Counted from the stretch's first letter, positions 35,064 through 44,381 are shown. The stretch is DNA of 64,000 nt from Flavobacteriaceae bacterium (GCA_016744415.1 JADGEL010000001.1:496001-560000); one strand, 5' to 3'. Notes: a model not told the origin generated them from the sequence alone. Numbers and translations are program-made.

Positions 35064-36350
35064 ATGAAAGATTTTGTACAAGAATTAAAATGGCGTGGAC
35101 TTTTACACGACATAATACCTGGGACTGAAGAACAACTTGCTAAAGAAAAAACAACAGCATATATCGGTTTTGATCCAACTGCTGATTCTTTGCATATTGG
35201 TAGTTTGGTACAGATTTTTATTTTAAAACATTTTCAGTTAGCAGGTCATAAACCAATTGCTTTGGTAGGTGGAGCTACTGGTATGGTGGGTGATCCTTCA
35301 GGGAAATCTGCTGAAAGAAACTTATTAGATGAAGAAACTTTAGCAATAAATATTGCTGGCGTAAAAGAGCAATTAGAGCGTTATATTGATTTTTCTGATG
35401 CAGAAAATGGTGCTGAGTTGGTGAACAATTACAATTGGATGAAAGATATTTCTCTTATCGATTTTGTGCGTGATACCGGAAAACATTTGACTGTAAACTA
35501 TATGATGGCAAAGGATTCTGTTAAAAAAAGAATTTCTGGGGAGAATACCGAAGGAATGAGTTTTACAGAATTTACTTATCAATTATTTCAAGGCTATGAC
35601 TTCTATCATTTATATAAAGAAAAAAACTGTAAACTACAGATGGGTGGTTCTGACCAATGGGGAAATATCACTACTGGTACCGAATTAATTCGTAGAAAAG
35701 CACAAGGAAAAGCATTTGCAATTACAGTTCCGTTGGTTACAAAAGCCGATGGTACCAAATTTGGGAAAACCGAAGGTGGTAATGTTTGGTTAGATGCCAA
35801 TAGAACGTCGCCTTATAAATTTTACCAATATTGGTTGAATTCTTCTGATAATGATGCTGAAAAATACATTAAAATATTTACTTTTTTAGATCAAGAAACT
35901 GTTGAAAAGTTAATCGCTAAGCATAAAGAAGCTCCACACTTAAGATTGTTACAAAAGAAAATAGGTGAAGAGGTCACCATACTTACGCACGGACAAGCAG
36001 CATATGATAATGCTATTAAAGCATCAAACATCTTGTTTGGAAAATCAACTTCTGACGATTTAAAATCGTTGGATGAACAAACCTTTTTAGATATTTTTAG
36101 TGGTGTGCCACAAGCCGAAATTTCAACAACACAAATTAAAAATGGATTAGAGATTGTTGCTGCATTTTCTGAAACAGGGTTTTTAAAATCAAATGGAGAA
36201 GTTAGAAGGGCTTTAAAAGAAAACTCTATTTCGGTAAACAAAACCAAAGTAAAAGAAGATTTTGTTGTTACTACTGATGATTTAATTGCCAATAAATATG
36301 TGCTGCTACAACGCGGTAAAAAGAGTTACTTTTTATTGAAAGTTGTTTAA
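35064..36350 (+). CDS. tyrS: Tyrosyl-tRNA synthetase
   Basis: A 428-residue class I aminoacyl-tRNA synthetase of the bacterial TyrRS type. Visible are [17 protein letters not shown] with the HIGH-like HIGS, the KFGKTEGG variant of [16 protein letters not shown] with the tyrosine-binding Gln/Asp, and a C-terminal S4-type tRNA-binding domain ([18 protein letters not shown]). The length is standard. It has its own promoter and a strong terminator, so it is monocistronic. Confidence 0.97.
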   Translation: MKDFVQELKWRGLLHDIIPGTEEQLAKEKTTAYIGFDPTADSLHIGSLVQIFILKHFQLAGHKPIALVGGATGMVGDPSGKSAERNLLDEETLAINIAGVKEQLERYIDFSDAENGAELVNNYNWMKDISLIDFVRDTGKHLTVNYMMAKDSVKKRISGENTEGMSFTEFTYQLFQGYDFYHLYKEKNCKLQMGGSDQWGNITTGTELIRRKAQGKAFAITVPLVTKADGTKFGKTEGGNVWLDANRTSPYKFYQYWLNSSDNDAEKYIKIFTFLDQETVEKLIAKHKEAPHLRLLQKKIGEEVTILTHGQAAYDNAIKASNILFGKSTSDDLKSLDEQTFLDIFSGVPQAEISTTQIKNGLEIVAAFSETGFLKSNGEVRRALKENSISVNKTKVKEDFVVTTDDLIANKYVLLQRGKKSYFLLKVV

Positions 36351-36365
36351 AACAGTAATAATATT

Positions 36366-36401
36366 AAAAAGCCTCAAACTAAAAATAGTTTGAGGCTTTT
36401 T
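36366..36401. terminator. Bidirectional terminator between tyrS and the phosphate transporter
   Basis: A 16-bp perfect stem (AAAAAGCCTCAAACTA with its complement) with a 4-nt A loop and T runs on both strands; serves tyrS and the convergent PiT gene ending at 36431. Confidence 0.88.
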
Positions 36402-36430
36402 AAATTCAAATAATTGGAGAATTACAACTC

Positions 36431-38689
36431 CTATTTCTTAGCAGCATAAAGCTCTAATAAACTAATTGTAGCTTTAATCAAGTCTTCCGTTTCTAACAAA
36501 ATACTAAAGTATAGTGTTGTGTTTTTCGGGCTCGATTCTGTAGTTCTTGTTCTTTCTACTTGAATCTGAGCAAACTCTGAAACTGTTTTTAACAAGGCTT
36601 GTTTTTCTTCTAACAATTCAGATATTTGATCAAAAGCACGTAAGTCAAAAGCAGCTCTTGTTTTTGTAAATAGTGCACATAATTCTTTATCTATTTTTTT
36701 TAATTCTTTTGATTGATTTACCTTGAGCCCTTTATGATTATTATTAATATGCTTATGACTCACTTTAGAAATAAACCCAACAGACTGAGCAATATCTTGT
36801 AAATCTCCCATCACTTGCATGTAAAAAGTACTTGCATTAACTGAGGTTTCATCTAAATTTTTGATAAAGTAGAATATGTTGTTTTGCAAATCTTCAATTT
36901 CATCTTCTAATTTAAGTACTGTTTTTCTACCTTTTTTAAGTAATGCTAAATCTTGATTAATCAGTCCGTTAATAGTGCTTTCATTAATCTTGCTTACACG
37001 TTTTAATACCTTAGAAATAGTATCAGCACTTTCTTCAATTACCCCTTGTACAGATTTGCTTTCGGCTCTAATCAAACTATCTTCTGTTCTTGCATCTTTC
37101 TTTTTATTAATATGTCTTATTGAGTTGCGCACTAATAAAAAGACAGCGACTAACAATAAGATAGGAATCATTACTTCCTTATTCCAATTAATTAAAAATG
37201 CGGCAATTGCTGCAGCAATAAACGCTGTTATCGCAGTTCCAAACCAACCACCAATTACATTTAATACACCAGCAACTCTATACACAGCACTTTCGCTACC
37301 CCAAGCTCTATCTGCCAAAGAGGTACCCATGGCAACCATAAATGTTACATAAGTTGTAGAAAGAGGCAATTTGTATGAAGTCGCAATTGAAATTAGCACT
37401 CCAGCAACCATCAGGTTAACCGCAGCACGAACCATATCAAAAGCTGGTAATTCATGTGTTTTGCCTTGCATTAATTCTATTACAGGCTTTTCAAATTGTT
37501 CATCAGCTTTCTTTTGAAAAGATTTTGGAGTAATAATCGCTAAGTATTTTGTAGTCATCATTGCTCCTCTAACTAATCCTCTTGATAAAAAATTAGGTTG
37601 AAAACGTTCTTTTGTTTCTCCTTGAGATGATAAATCTATTGATGTTTTTAATACTTCTCTTGATTTACTAGAAAACCATAATGTTAGTACCATAATTAAA
37701 CCCGCAATAAATAACATCAATGTAGGTGTTGGTACTTTTTTACCTAAAACATCCATCATAAATTCAGTTGCTGGAACTCCTGTTCCAGTCCAAGCTTGAA
37801 AGGATTGCCACGCAGCAATTGGTACACCAATAAAGTTAACCAAATCATTCCCTGCAAATGCCAATGCCAATGCAAAAGTACCTACCCCGATGATTAGTTT
37901 GTAAATGTTCATTTTTAAGAAATTAACAAATACGTACGATAATGCTGACCAAATAACAAAACTAACTGCTACAATTGATAATACATTGTTTTCTAAAAAA
38001 TCTTTAATCGTTGATCCGTTTAAAATATCTAAGTTTTGTTTTGCAATTTCTGCTCCTTTGATTCCTTTCATCAAAATAAAGTAAACCATGGCAGTTAAGG
38101 CAACACCTCCAAATAGAGCACCAACCCATTTAGCTTTCTTTTCAAAATTAAAAGACAATAATAGTCTGGAAATATATTGTACAAGCGCACCTACAGAAAA
38201 TGCGACAACTACCGATAATAAAATTCCAAATATGATTTGAGTGGCTTTAGCAGTATTTATATATTCTGTAATAGTAGAAAAATCTCCAGTTGTAGCACTA
38301 ATTTTAATCAATGCCATTGCTACAGCTGCACCTAATAATTCAAAAACAATAGAAACCGTAGTTGATGTTGGCATCCCAAGGGTATTGAAAAAATCGAGTA
38401 GTAAAATATCGGTAATCATCACTGCCATAAAGATGACCATAATATTATCAAAATTAAACATGGCAGGAACAAAAATTCCTTTACGCGCCACCTCCATCAT
38501 CCCACTAGAAAAAATTGCCCCAAAAGCAATTCCTAAACTTGCAACAATCATAATGGTTCTAAAAGAAATTGCTTTTGATCCGATTGCAGAATTTAAAAAG
38601 TTTACTGCATCATTACTCACACCAACTATTAAGTCAGCAATTGCTAAAACCGCTAAGGCAATAACCATTAATAAGTAAATATTATCCAT
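36431..38689 (-). CDS. PiT-family inorganic phosphate transporter with C-terminal PhoU-like tail
   Basis: A 752-residue inner-membrane symporter. The two signature repeats of the family are visible: VGVSNDAVNFLNSAIGSKAIS near the N-terminus and LAFAGNDLVNFIGVPIAAWQ at about residue 275-295. There are about 12 membrane segments through residue 525. The last about 200 residues are soluble and helical (ESADTISKVLKRVSKIN, LKLEDEIEDLQNNIF) and resemble PhoU/DUF47-type helical bundles. Most PiT proteins are about 500 residues, so this is a fused form. A -7-like TATATTTA is at 38711-38718 and Pho-box-like repeats are at 38736-38754. A porin gene lies upstream on the same strand. Confidence 0.9.
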   Translation of the reverse strand: MDNIYLLMVIALAVLAIADLIVGVSNDAVNFLNSAIGSKAISFRTIMIVASLGIAFGAIFSSGMMEVARKGIFVPAMFNFDNIMVIFMAVMITDILLLDFFNTLGMPTSTTVSIVFELLGAAVAMALIKISATTGDFSTITEYINTAKATQIIFGILLSVVVAFSVGALVQYISRLLLSFNFEKKAKWVGALFGGVALTAMVYFILMKGIKGAEIAKQNLDILNGSTIKDFLENNVLSIVAVSFVIWSALSYVFVNFLKMNIYKLIIGVGTFALALAFAGNDLVNFIGVPIAAWQSFQAWTGTGVPATEFMMDVLGKKVPTPTLMLFIAGLIMVLTLWFSSKSREVLKTSIDLSSQGETKERFQPNFLSRGLVRGAMMTTKYLAIITPKSFQKKADEQFEKPVIELMQGKTHELPAFDMVRAAVNLMVAGVLISIATSYKLPLSTTYVTFMVAMGTSLADRAWGSESAVYRVAGVLNVIGGWFGTAITAFIAAAIAAFLINWNKEVMIPILLLVAVFLLVRNSIRHINKKKDARTEDSLIRAESKSVQGVIEESADTISKVLKRVSKINESTINGLINQDLALLKKGRKTVLKLEDEIEDLQNNIFYFIKNLDETSVNASTFYMQVMGDLQDIAQSVGFISKVSHKHINNNHKGLKVNQSKELKKIDKELCALFTKTRAAFDLRAFDQISELLEEKQALLKTVSEFAQIQVERTRTTESSPKNTTLYFSILLETEDLIKATISLLELYAAKK

Positions 38690-38735
38690 AATTTTATTTT
38701 TTTAAGATTGTAAATATAATTTTAATTTATTGTCC

Positions 38736-38754
38736 CTATGTTATGTAATAGTTA
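38736..38754 (-). promoter_or_regulatory. Weak Pho-box-like direct repeat before the PiT gene
   Basis: Read on the minus strand, TAACTATT and TAACATAG occur 11 bp apart (plus-strand starts 38736 and 38747), similar to the TTAACAT repeats before the porin and TonB receptor. Only two copies are seen and the -7 geometry differs, so confidence is modest. It lies between the porin stop and the PiT start. Confidence 0.4.
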
Positions 38755-38763
38755 TCATTGTGG

Positions 38764-39960
38764 TTAAAAATGAACTTCTAATTGTAGTCTAAACATTAAG
38801 TTATCGCCTAAAGTATTAAGGGTTAAATAACTTAAATCTGATTGGATTTTTAATTTATGACCAACAAAATATTTCGAAAATCCAAGTGTATATTGATTGG
38901 TAGTATCTTTATTTTTAATATCAATTGTTGAAAACCTCCCTGTTAATTCGAAATTTTTTAGAAATAAATATCCAGACATAAGATTGACACCACTTCCTTC
39001 ATTAACAATAACACCTGTTTCAGATCCATCTGAGTTTTTTACAATAGGGTCATCGGCTTCTCTGTTAGAGTATTCGGCCATAAAGGAAAATCCTTTGTAT
39101 TTAAACATAGCATCAATAAACAACGTGTTGATATCCGTTTCATGCAAGCCTATATCGGTTTCCATATACAAGCCCCGATTACTTAAATTTCTTACGGCAT
39201 CTTTATTCATATCATAAGAAATACCTACAGCTAATTTTGGGGTTGCTTCTCTTTGCAATGAACTTCCTAAATAATCACCTTTACTTTTAAAGATTCCGAA
39301 CGGCAAAAATTCTAAACGCCCTGTATATTGATGTCCTCCTATATTTCCGGTAACAACATTTCTACCTTCACCTTGGGCAATAGATATGATCTCTCTAACA
39401 ACAAATTTATCTGATAACTTGATATGATGCCTAAGTTGAATTCCTAAATCCCTATCAATATTAAAATTAGCATTTAACAAAGACCTATCTACAAGCTGCA
39501 AATTTGCTGAAGAAATTACACGCTCTCTATTACCAGGTAGTTTGGCTTGTCCTGCCCAAAGAACAAAATTTTCATAAAAATTCCACTTTATAACAGCATC
39601 TAAAATATACCTAGAAGAGTTAGCAGTATATTTTGTTGCGCCAGAGATATCTTTATTTGACAATCCTATTTCTAATTTATATTGCAATTTTGGTGAAAAT
39701 GCAAAGCCACTAAATTTGAATCTTGCTCTTCTAATTAAAAAACTTGTATTTGCTTTACCAAACTGGTCTCCTTCATAATTCCAATTTGTAGATGACAGCA
39801 TTTGTATTCTTGGGGCAAATTTTACACTCCATGAGCTGTCCTTAGCTACATGATTTACCATGCCTTTTCCAAATTTTGTTTCGCTAATTTTTTTTGATTG
39901 GGCATTTACAAAGAGGAAAGAAAATACAAGTACAAGCGATAGTGCTTTATTAAGTTTCAT
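38764..39960 (-). CDS. Porin of the phosphate-selective OprO/OprP type
   Basis: A 398-residue outer-membrane porin from the internal Met at 39960 (MKLNKALSLVLVFSFLFVNA); the frame from 39987 would put nine residues before the signal and its start lies within the promoter core at 39982-39992. A Sec signal peptide without lipobox ends at FVNAQ. The mature part has alternating beta strands (SWSVKFAPRIQMLSS and RARFKFSGFAFSPKLQYKLEIGLS) as in OprO/P-type porins and ends LQLEVHF with a C-terminal Phe. The Arg/Lys rich constriction ladder cannot be confirmed by eye. It lies between PiT (75 nt) and the beta-helix lipoprotein, with a strong 11-bp repeat array upstream, so I infer phosphate-starvation control and a role in phosphate passage. 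Confidence 0.85.
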   Translation of the reverse strand: MKLNKALSLVLVFSFLFVNAQSKKISETKFGKGMVNHVAKDSSWSVKFAPRIQMLSSTNWNYEGDQFGKANTSFLIRRARFKFSGFAFSPKLQYKLEIGLSNKDISGATKYTANSSRYILDAVIKWNFYENFVLWAGQAKLPGNRERVISSANLQLVDRSLLNANFNIDRDLGIQLRHHIKLSDKFVVREIISIAQGEGRNVVTGNIGGHQYTGRLEFLPFGIFKSKGDYLGSSLQREATPKLAVGISYDMNKDAVRNLSNRGLYMETDIGLHETDINTLFIDAMFKYKGFSFMAEYSNREADDPIVKNSDGSETGVIVNEGSGVNLMSGYLFLKNFELTGRFSTIDIKNKDTTNQYTLGFSKYFVGHKLKIQSDLSYLTLNTLGDNLMFRLQLEVHF

Positions 39961-39981
39961 AAAAAATATTAGTTTTTGTCG

Positions 39982-40031
39982 CTGCAAATAACCAATCCTA
40001 ATGTTATCTTAATGTTAAGTTGAGGTTATTT
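39982..40031 (-). promoter_or_regulatory. Pho-box-like promoter of the porin gene
   Basis: On the minus strand, three 11-bp units with cores TTAACAT, ATAACAT and a weaker ATAACCT (plus-strand unit starts 39999, 40010, 40021) are followed by 6 nt and then GTTATTTGCAG (39982-39992). The two best units are identical over 8 bases (TAATGTTA on the plus strand). The same layout and the same 11-mer occur before the TonB-dependent receptor. The core resembles the E. coli PhoB half-site CTGTCAT in its CAT end and 11-bp period. Confidence 0.7.
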
Positions 40032-40041
40032 TAACAATAAA

Positions 40042-40064
40042 AAAGGCTGCCAATGGCAGCCTTT
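40042..40064 (-). terminator. Terminator after the receptor/lipoprotein operon
   Basis: A 10-bp perfect stem (AAAGGCTGCC with GGCAGCCTTT) and a 3-nt loop. On the minus strand it is followed by a T run; it ends the operon whose last gene stops at 40136 and isolates the porin promoter. Confidence 0.82.
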
Positions 40065-40135
40065 AACATTTCAAAATATAGTCGACAAAAACTAATAAAT
40101 AAATGAAATGGTTCTTAATTCAAATTAATATTGTT

Positions 40136-41329
40136 CTATTCTACAGTCCAACGTGCGCCCCAAAATGCAAAATCAGTTCCGTTTCCATTACCATCTCCTT
40201 GAATAAAATCAAGCTCTGGAAAAGACACGCCTGTATCGTTTTTAAGTTTAATATTTACATCTACAAAAGAAATGTTGATTGCGTTTGTTTTGTCTAACAA
40301 AACACCATTGCCAGTTGGATTATTAGTATCATCGCCATCCATATCAAAACCTTCGTTAAAGCCTTCTATATAAGCATTTATAATAGTCACTCTTGTACCA
40401 GCTCTCAACCTGATAGCTTCGTTACCAGTATCAGAACCCAAGCCAATAATTGTTAAGTTTTCAATTGTTGGTGCAGACCAAAATACTGGATTAGAGTTGT
40501 TTCCAATATCAGTATTATAACCATCAGCTTCTACACCTTTATCGTGCTCTGGACCATGAACAACATGTGCATTTGTGATAGTACCAACATAGCCTTCTGT
40601 CCAGTCAATTGAATCATCTTGTGCATTAACTGCAACTAAGAAATCAACATTTACTGTTCCTCCAAAAAACTCAAAACCATCATCCAATCCTTCAAACATT
40701 TCTACGTATTGCACTACCGTTGCATCACCAACACCATAAAATGAAAACCCATTATTTTCTGATTGACCATCGGCTTTACCACCAGAGTACTCAACTCTAA
40801 TATATCTCAATACGCCTGAATCATCATTAGGATTGTTGCCACCATAAGGCAATGATCCAATTTCAGATGTTGCAGTTTCTGTTCCTCCAGTAACTGAATT
40901 GATAGGTGCTTTTCCTAAAAGGATTAAGCCTCCCCAATCACCAGCTTGGGGCGAACTAGAATTTGATGTAAATACAATTGGCATATCGGCAGTACCGTTA
41001 GCAATAATTTTTGCTCCTTGCGAAATAGCAACATAAACATCAGAACCAGCAGCTAAAGCTTTAATTGTCATTCCTGCAGGAATTGTCAATGTAGTACCTT
41101 CAGTCATTACTAGCGGTCCATTTATAATGTATGAGTTATTTGCGTCTAAGGTTAAATCATCTACATAAGTACCTGATAAATTAATTTGTTGACCAATTGG
41201 TGTGTTATCTCCACCGTTATTTATTACACTATTATCATAAATGATGATATCTGCAGTGTCATCAGCTCCACAAGAATTTAATGTGATTATAACTGATAAT
41301 AAGAATAATAATTTAATTGTTGTTTTCAT
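40136..41329 (-). CDS. Beta-helix-like lipoprotein encoded with a TonB-dependent receptor
   Basis: A 397-residue lipoprotein. The signal peptide ends LITLNSCGADD with a lipobox Cys and acidic tail, so surface or outer-membrane location is expected. The body is rich in Gly, Asn, Asp and Thr and seems built of short turns of a right-handed parallel beta-helix (LTIPAGMTIKALAAG, IIANGTADMPIVFTS, LRYIRVEYSGG). It ends WGARWTVE. It is 28 nt downstream of a TonB-dependent receptor and takes the place where a SusD-type partner would be, though it is not SusD. I do not know the ligand; the Pho-like promoter of the operon suggests a phosphorus compound. Confidence 0.75.
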   Translation of the reverse strand: MKTTIKLLFLLSVIITLNSCGADDTADIIIYDNSVINNGGDNTPIGQQINLSGTYVDDLTLDANNSYIINGPLVMTEGTTLTIPAGMTIKALAAGSDVYVAISQGAKIIANGTADMPIVFTSNSSSPQAGDWGGLILLGKAPINSVTGGTETATSEIGSLPYGGNNPNDDSGVLRYIRVEYSGGKADGQSENNGFSFYGVGDATVVQYVEMFEGLDDGFEFFGGTVNVDFLVAVNAQDDSIDWTEGYVGTITNAHVVHGPEHDKGVEADGYNTDIGNNSNPVFWSAPTIENLTIIGLGSDTGNEAIRLRAGTRVTIINAYIEGFNEGFDMDGDDTNNPTGNGVLLDKTNAINISFVDVNIKLKNDTGVSFPELDFIQGDGNGNGTDFAFWGARWTVE

Positions 41330-41357
41330 TTTTTTTGAGTTTAATAATTTGATTTGT

Positions 41358-44186
41358 TTAAAATTTATAGTTGAATTGTATTCCGAAGTTTATTCCTCTT
41401 TTATAGTTACTTAGTAGTACTTCATCGCCATTTTGCACTTCTCTGATGATTTGTACATCAGGGTTTAATAAATTTTTTGCGGTGAAATTGAGTTCTATGT
41501 TTTCGCCAATATGGTTTTTCCAGATAAAGTCTAGCGCAGTAAATCCTTTTTCAATTTTGTTTCCTAATTGCCCAGAACCTAAAGCATAAATTCTGTCAAA
41601 ATAATAGTTTGCCACTACATTAAAAGTTGATTTGATACTCTTTCCGAAAGTTGTGTTATAACTAACATCTGCATTTAAAATAAAAGGAGATGCTCCTTGT
41701 AATTGATCGGTAGACCTTGCAAAACTGGTACTATAAGTACCACTAATTGTGGTATACAAATCTTGTTCTGTATGCATATAAGTGGCGTTTAAACCCGCTG
41801 TTAATTTGGCTTGTTGGTCAGCATCTAAAAGAATATTCTTTCTGAGTTCTAACTCAATCCCATAAACACTTGCCTTATCGCCAGTTCTAAAATAACGCTG
41901 TGTTCCTGTAGCATCATTTGCCACTACCAAGTTTACCGGATTTTTTATTTGTTTGGCAAAACCTGCGATTGAAACTATTTGTCCACTACCCATAAACCAT
42001 TCGTACTTTAAATCGAAATTTAAGATTTCTGAATACGAAACATCCTTTACATTGGTGTATAAAACACCTTCTTGATGTCCTAATAAATCAGGGTTACCAC
42101 CAACTCTTTCAGTAACGCTTTCATAAACATAAGGTGCCATTTCTTTAAACTCTGGTGTCGAAATTGTTTGACTTGCTGAGACTCTTAAATTTTGAGAATC
42201 ATTTAGGGAATAGCGCACATTTAAATTTGGCAAATAAAAATCTTCTGTTACTTTTAACGAGCTTGGATTATTTACCAAATTAATTACATCATATTTTATT
42301 TCTTGTGTAAAATATTCTGTTCTAAAACCTGGAACGATTAACCATTTATCATTTATGTTGAATTCTGCTGAGATAAACCCACCATTTGCATCCATATTTC
42401 CGGTATATGTATTTTCAGGTAAACCGGGTCTGTTTGTTGGGCTCATCCCTGGAATTGGTCTAAATACATCGGTCTGCACCAAACTATCTATCAAAATATT
42501 TTGACTATTAAATATGGTGTTTAAATTTCTTGGATCTACGATTAAGCTATCATCAATATTTTTATACCCATAACGGATATTTTCAAAGTCTCTAGATTTT
42601 GTTCTTCCAGTATAACCAACATTTACTTTTGTGTTTTCAGTAACTTGATAGCTCATTTTAAAACGTCCATTCAATTCATCATCAGTCATTTTTTGAAAAT
42701 AACGCTGATTATCGAAAGAGTTATTTGTTAACAAAACAGGATGTGTATTTGGATCATCATCTAAAGCAAAGAAATAATCTTCTATAGAGATTCTTTTTCT
42801 ATCTGGTTCATGAGAATAGACATTGTTATAACCAATACCCCAGTCAATTTTAATTTTTTCAGTTAGTGTATGATTTCCTAATAATTGATTTACAAAAATC
42901 AAATCCTGATTAAATTGAACATTCATTTGATAAAATCCACGATCAGTATCAACCATAGATCTAGAATCTCTGTAATACCCATCGCCTTGTGTTCCATAAA
43001 AACCAACCTCATCACCAGAGCTGTTAATGAATAATGAATTAAATGAAATTTTATGGTCGTTGTTAAAACGATAAATAGCACTTCCTAACATGGTCGTGTT
43101 AGTGCTGTATTTATAACGATCGACATTAGGGAAAATCTTGTTGTAATCATTTGTATAATCAATTTCACTACCTTCATATAATGTGTAATTAGTATCAAAC
43201 GATGCCGATATAAACAAACTTAATCTAGAATTTTCTCCAATATCAAAAGACTTTCCTCCCGCTACACTAACTGCGTAAGCAATTAGTGTGCCTGCACTTA
43301 CGGGATCAACGCCATGAGAAAGAACAACTGCATAAGGGTTGCTATCATAACGATTGTAAAAACCAAAACTTCCAGTTCCTTCACTTTTTACAAAGTCACT
43401 ACCAATAGCATTCGTGTTGATTTCTGATTTTACTGAAGCTTCAAAAAAACTATTTCCTATATATTCTTTAGAAGATATGTTTACATTTCCAGCTGAAAAA
43501 TCAGCAAAGAAATGAGGGGAATAAGATTTACTTATAGATACATTTTCAATGATATCAGTTGTAAATAAATCAAGGTTAATATTTTTCTTATTAATACTAT
43601 TTGATGGTAATGTTAACCCATTCATAGTCGTATTTAAATAACGATCACCTAAACCACGGACATATATATTATTTGAACTTTCCTCTTTAGAAACTCCTGA
43701 AATTTTTGTGACCGCACCAGAAGCGTCACTCACACTTTTTTCTGACAACTCATCAGCACCAATGGATGTTTTTAGTTCAATTGCTTTCTTTTGTTCTGTC
43801 AATAAAGATTGTACGGATTCTTTTTTGGTTGTTGTTACAATTGCAACCTCATCTAAAGCAACACCTTCATCAGCTTTTAAAATGATAGGCTCTAATTGAA
43901 CCATTTCTCCTGCCACAACATTGATGTTTTCAATTTCAACAGTCTGATATCCAATAAAACTAAATACCAGTGTATATGTTCCTTCAGTTATATTAAAGGT
44001 ATAAACTCCACCAAAGTCAGAGGTGGCTCCGGTTTCGGTTCCTTTTATAAATGCATTTGCAAAAGGCAGTGGTTCATTGTTCATTTCACCATCTAATATT
44101 TTTCCAGTAATACTTCCTTTTTCTTGCGCATACATTGCACTATTGATTAATGTAAAAAGGACTACTAGAATTTTAATTAATTTCAT
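41358..44186 (-). CDS. TonB-dependent outer-membrane receptor, phosphate-regulon candidate
   Basis: A 942-residue receptor. A Sec signal peptide (MKLIKILVVLFTLINSAMYAQ) is followed by a carboxypeptidase-regulatory-like domain (about 25-110, GSITGKILDGEMNNEPLPFANAFIKGT). The plug comes next (DASGAVTKISGVSKEESSNNIYVRGLGDRYLNTTMNG), then a 22-strand-type barrel with late motifs RYSLNDSQNLRVSASQTISTPEF and the aromatic end NFGIQFNYKF. The sequence is longer than a simple siderophore receptor and has no visible SusD partner. It leads the operon with the beta-helix lipoprotein. The upstream 11-bp repeats imply phosphate-starvation induction, so uptake of a phosphate-containing ligand is my inference. 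Confidence 0.9.
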   Translation of the reverse strand: MKLIKILVVLFTLINSAMYAQEKGSITGKILDGEMNNEPLPFANAFIKGTETGATSDFGGVYTFNITEGTYTLVFSFIGYQTVEIENINVVAGEMVQLEPIILKADEGVALDEVAIVTTTKKESVQSLLTEQKKAIELKTSIGADELSEKSVSDASGAVTKISGVSKEESSNNIYVRGLGDRYLNTTMNGLTLPSNSINKKNINLDLFTTDIIENVSISKSYSPHFFADFSAGNVNISSKEYIGNSFFEASVKSEINTNAIGSDFVKSEGTGSFGFYNRYDSNPYAVVLSHGVDPVSAGTLIAYAVSVAGGKSFDIGENSRLSLFISASFDTNYTLYEGSEIDYTNDYNKIFPNVDRYKYSTNTTMLGSAIYRFNNDHKISFNSLFINSSGDEVGFYGTQGDGYYRDSRSMVDTDRGFYQMNVQFNQDLIFVNQLLGNHTLTEKIKIDWGIGYNNVYSHEPDRKRISIEDYFFALDDDPNTHPVLLTNNSFDNQRYFQKMTDDELNGRFKMSYQVTENTKVNVGYTGRTKSRDFENIRYGYKNIDDSLIVDPRNLNTIFNSQNILIDSLVQTDVFRPIPGMSPTNRPGLPENTYTGNMDANGGFISAEFNINDKWLIVPGFRTEYFTQEIKYDVINLVNNPSSLKVTEDFYLPNLNVRYSLNDSQNLRVSASQTISTPEFKEMAPYVYESVTERVGGNPDLLGHQEGVLYTNVKDVSYSEILNFDLKYEWFMGSGQIVSIAGFAKQIKNPVNLVVANDATGTQRYFRTGDKASVYGIELELRKNILLDADQQAKLTAGLNATYMHTEQDLYTTISGTYSTSFARSTDQLQGASPFILNADVSYNTTFGKSIKSTFNVVANYYFDRIYALGSGQLGNKIEKGFTALDFIWKNHIGENIELNFTAKNLLNPDVQIIREVQNGDEVLLSNYKRGINFGIQFNYKF

Positions 44187-44243
44187 CTGTTTTTTTATTG
44201 TTTTTATTGATTCTTCGAAACAATTTTTCTCTTAATTTTTATA

Positions 44244-44326
44244 CTGCAAATAACATGGGCAGATGTAAAGTGAATGTTAACGACTCATTAAAATAATGTG
44301 ATTGTTATGTTTCTTTTATGTTAAGA
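44244..44326 (-). promoter_or_regulatory. Pho-box-like promoter of the TonB receptor operon
   Basis: Six 11-bp-phased units start at plus positions 44261, 44272, 44283, 44294, 44305 and 44316. Read on the minus strand their cores are TTAACAT or close variants in five of six; the unit at 44283 is poor. After 6 nt comes GTTATTTGCAG (44244-44254), the same 11-mer at the same spacing as in the porin promoter. No -33 TTG is present, as expected if an activator replaces it. Confidence 0.7.
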
Positions 44327-44381
44327 GAGGTCTATTTTATCTCAATGAAAGCTGTATCTTGCCAACACTAAATTTTTTACT

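Noticed and set aside
35891-36292. 133-residue minus-strand frame inside tyrS
   Set aside because: Mirror image of the synthetase; Ser- and Phe-rich from codon reversal.
38241-38678. Long frame on the plus strand opposite the PiT gene (145 residues)
   Set aside because: It is a low-complexity shadow of the membrane protein gene, rich in Ile and Lys, with no start context; the opposite frame is a clear transporter.
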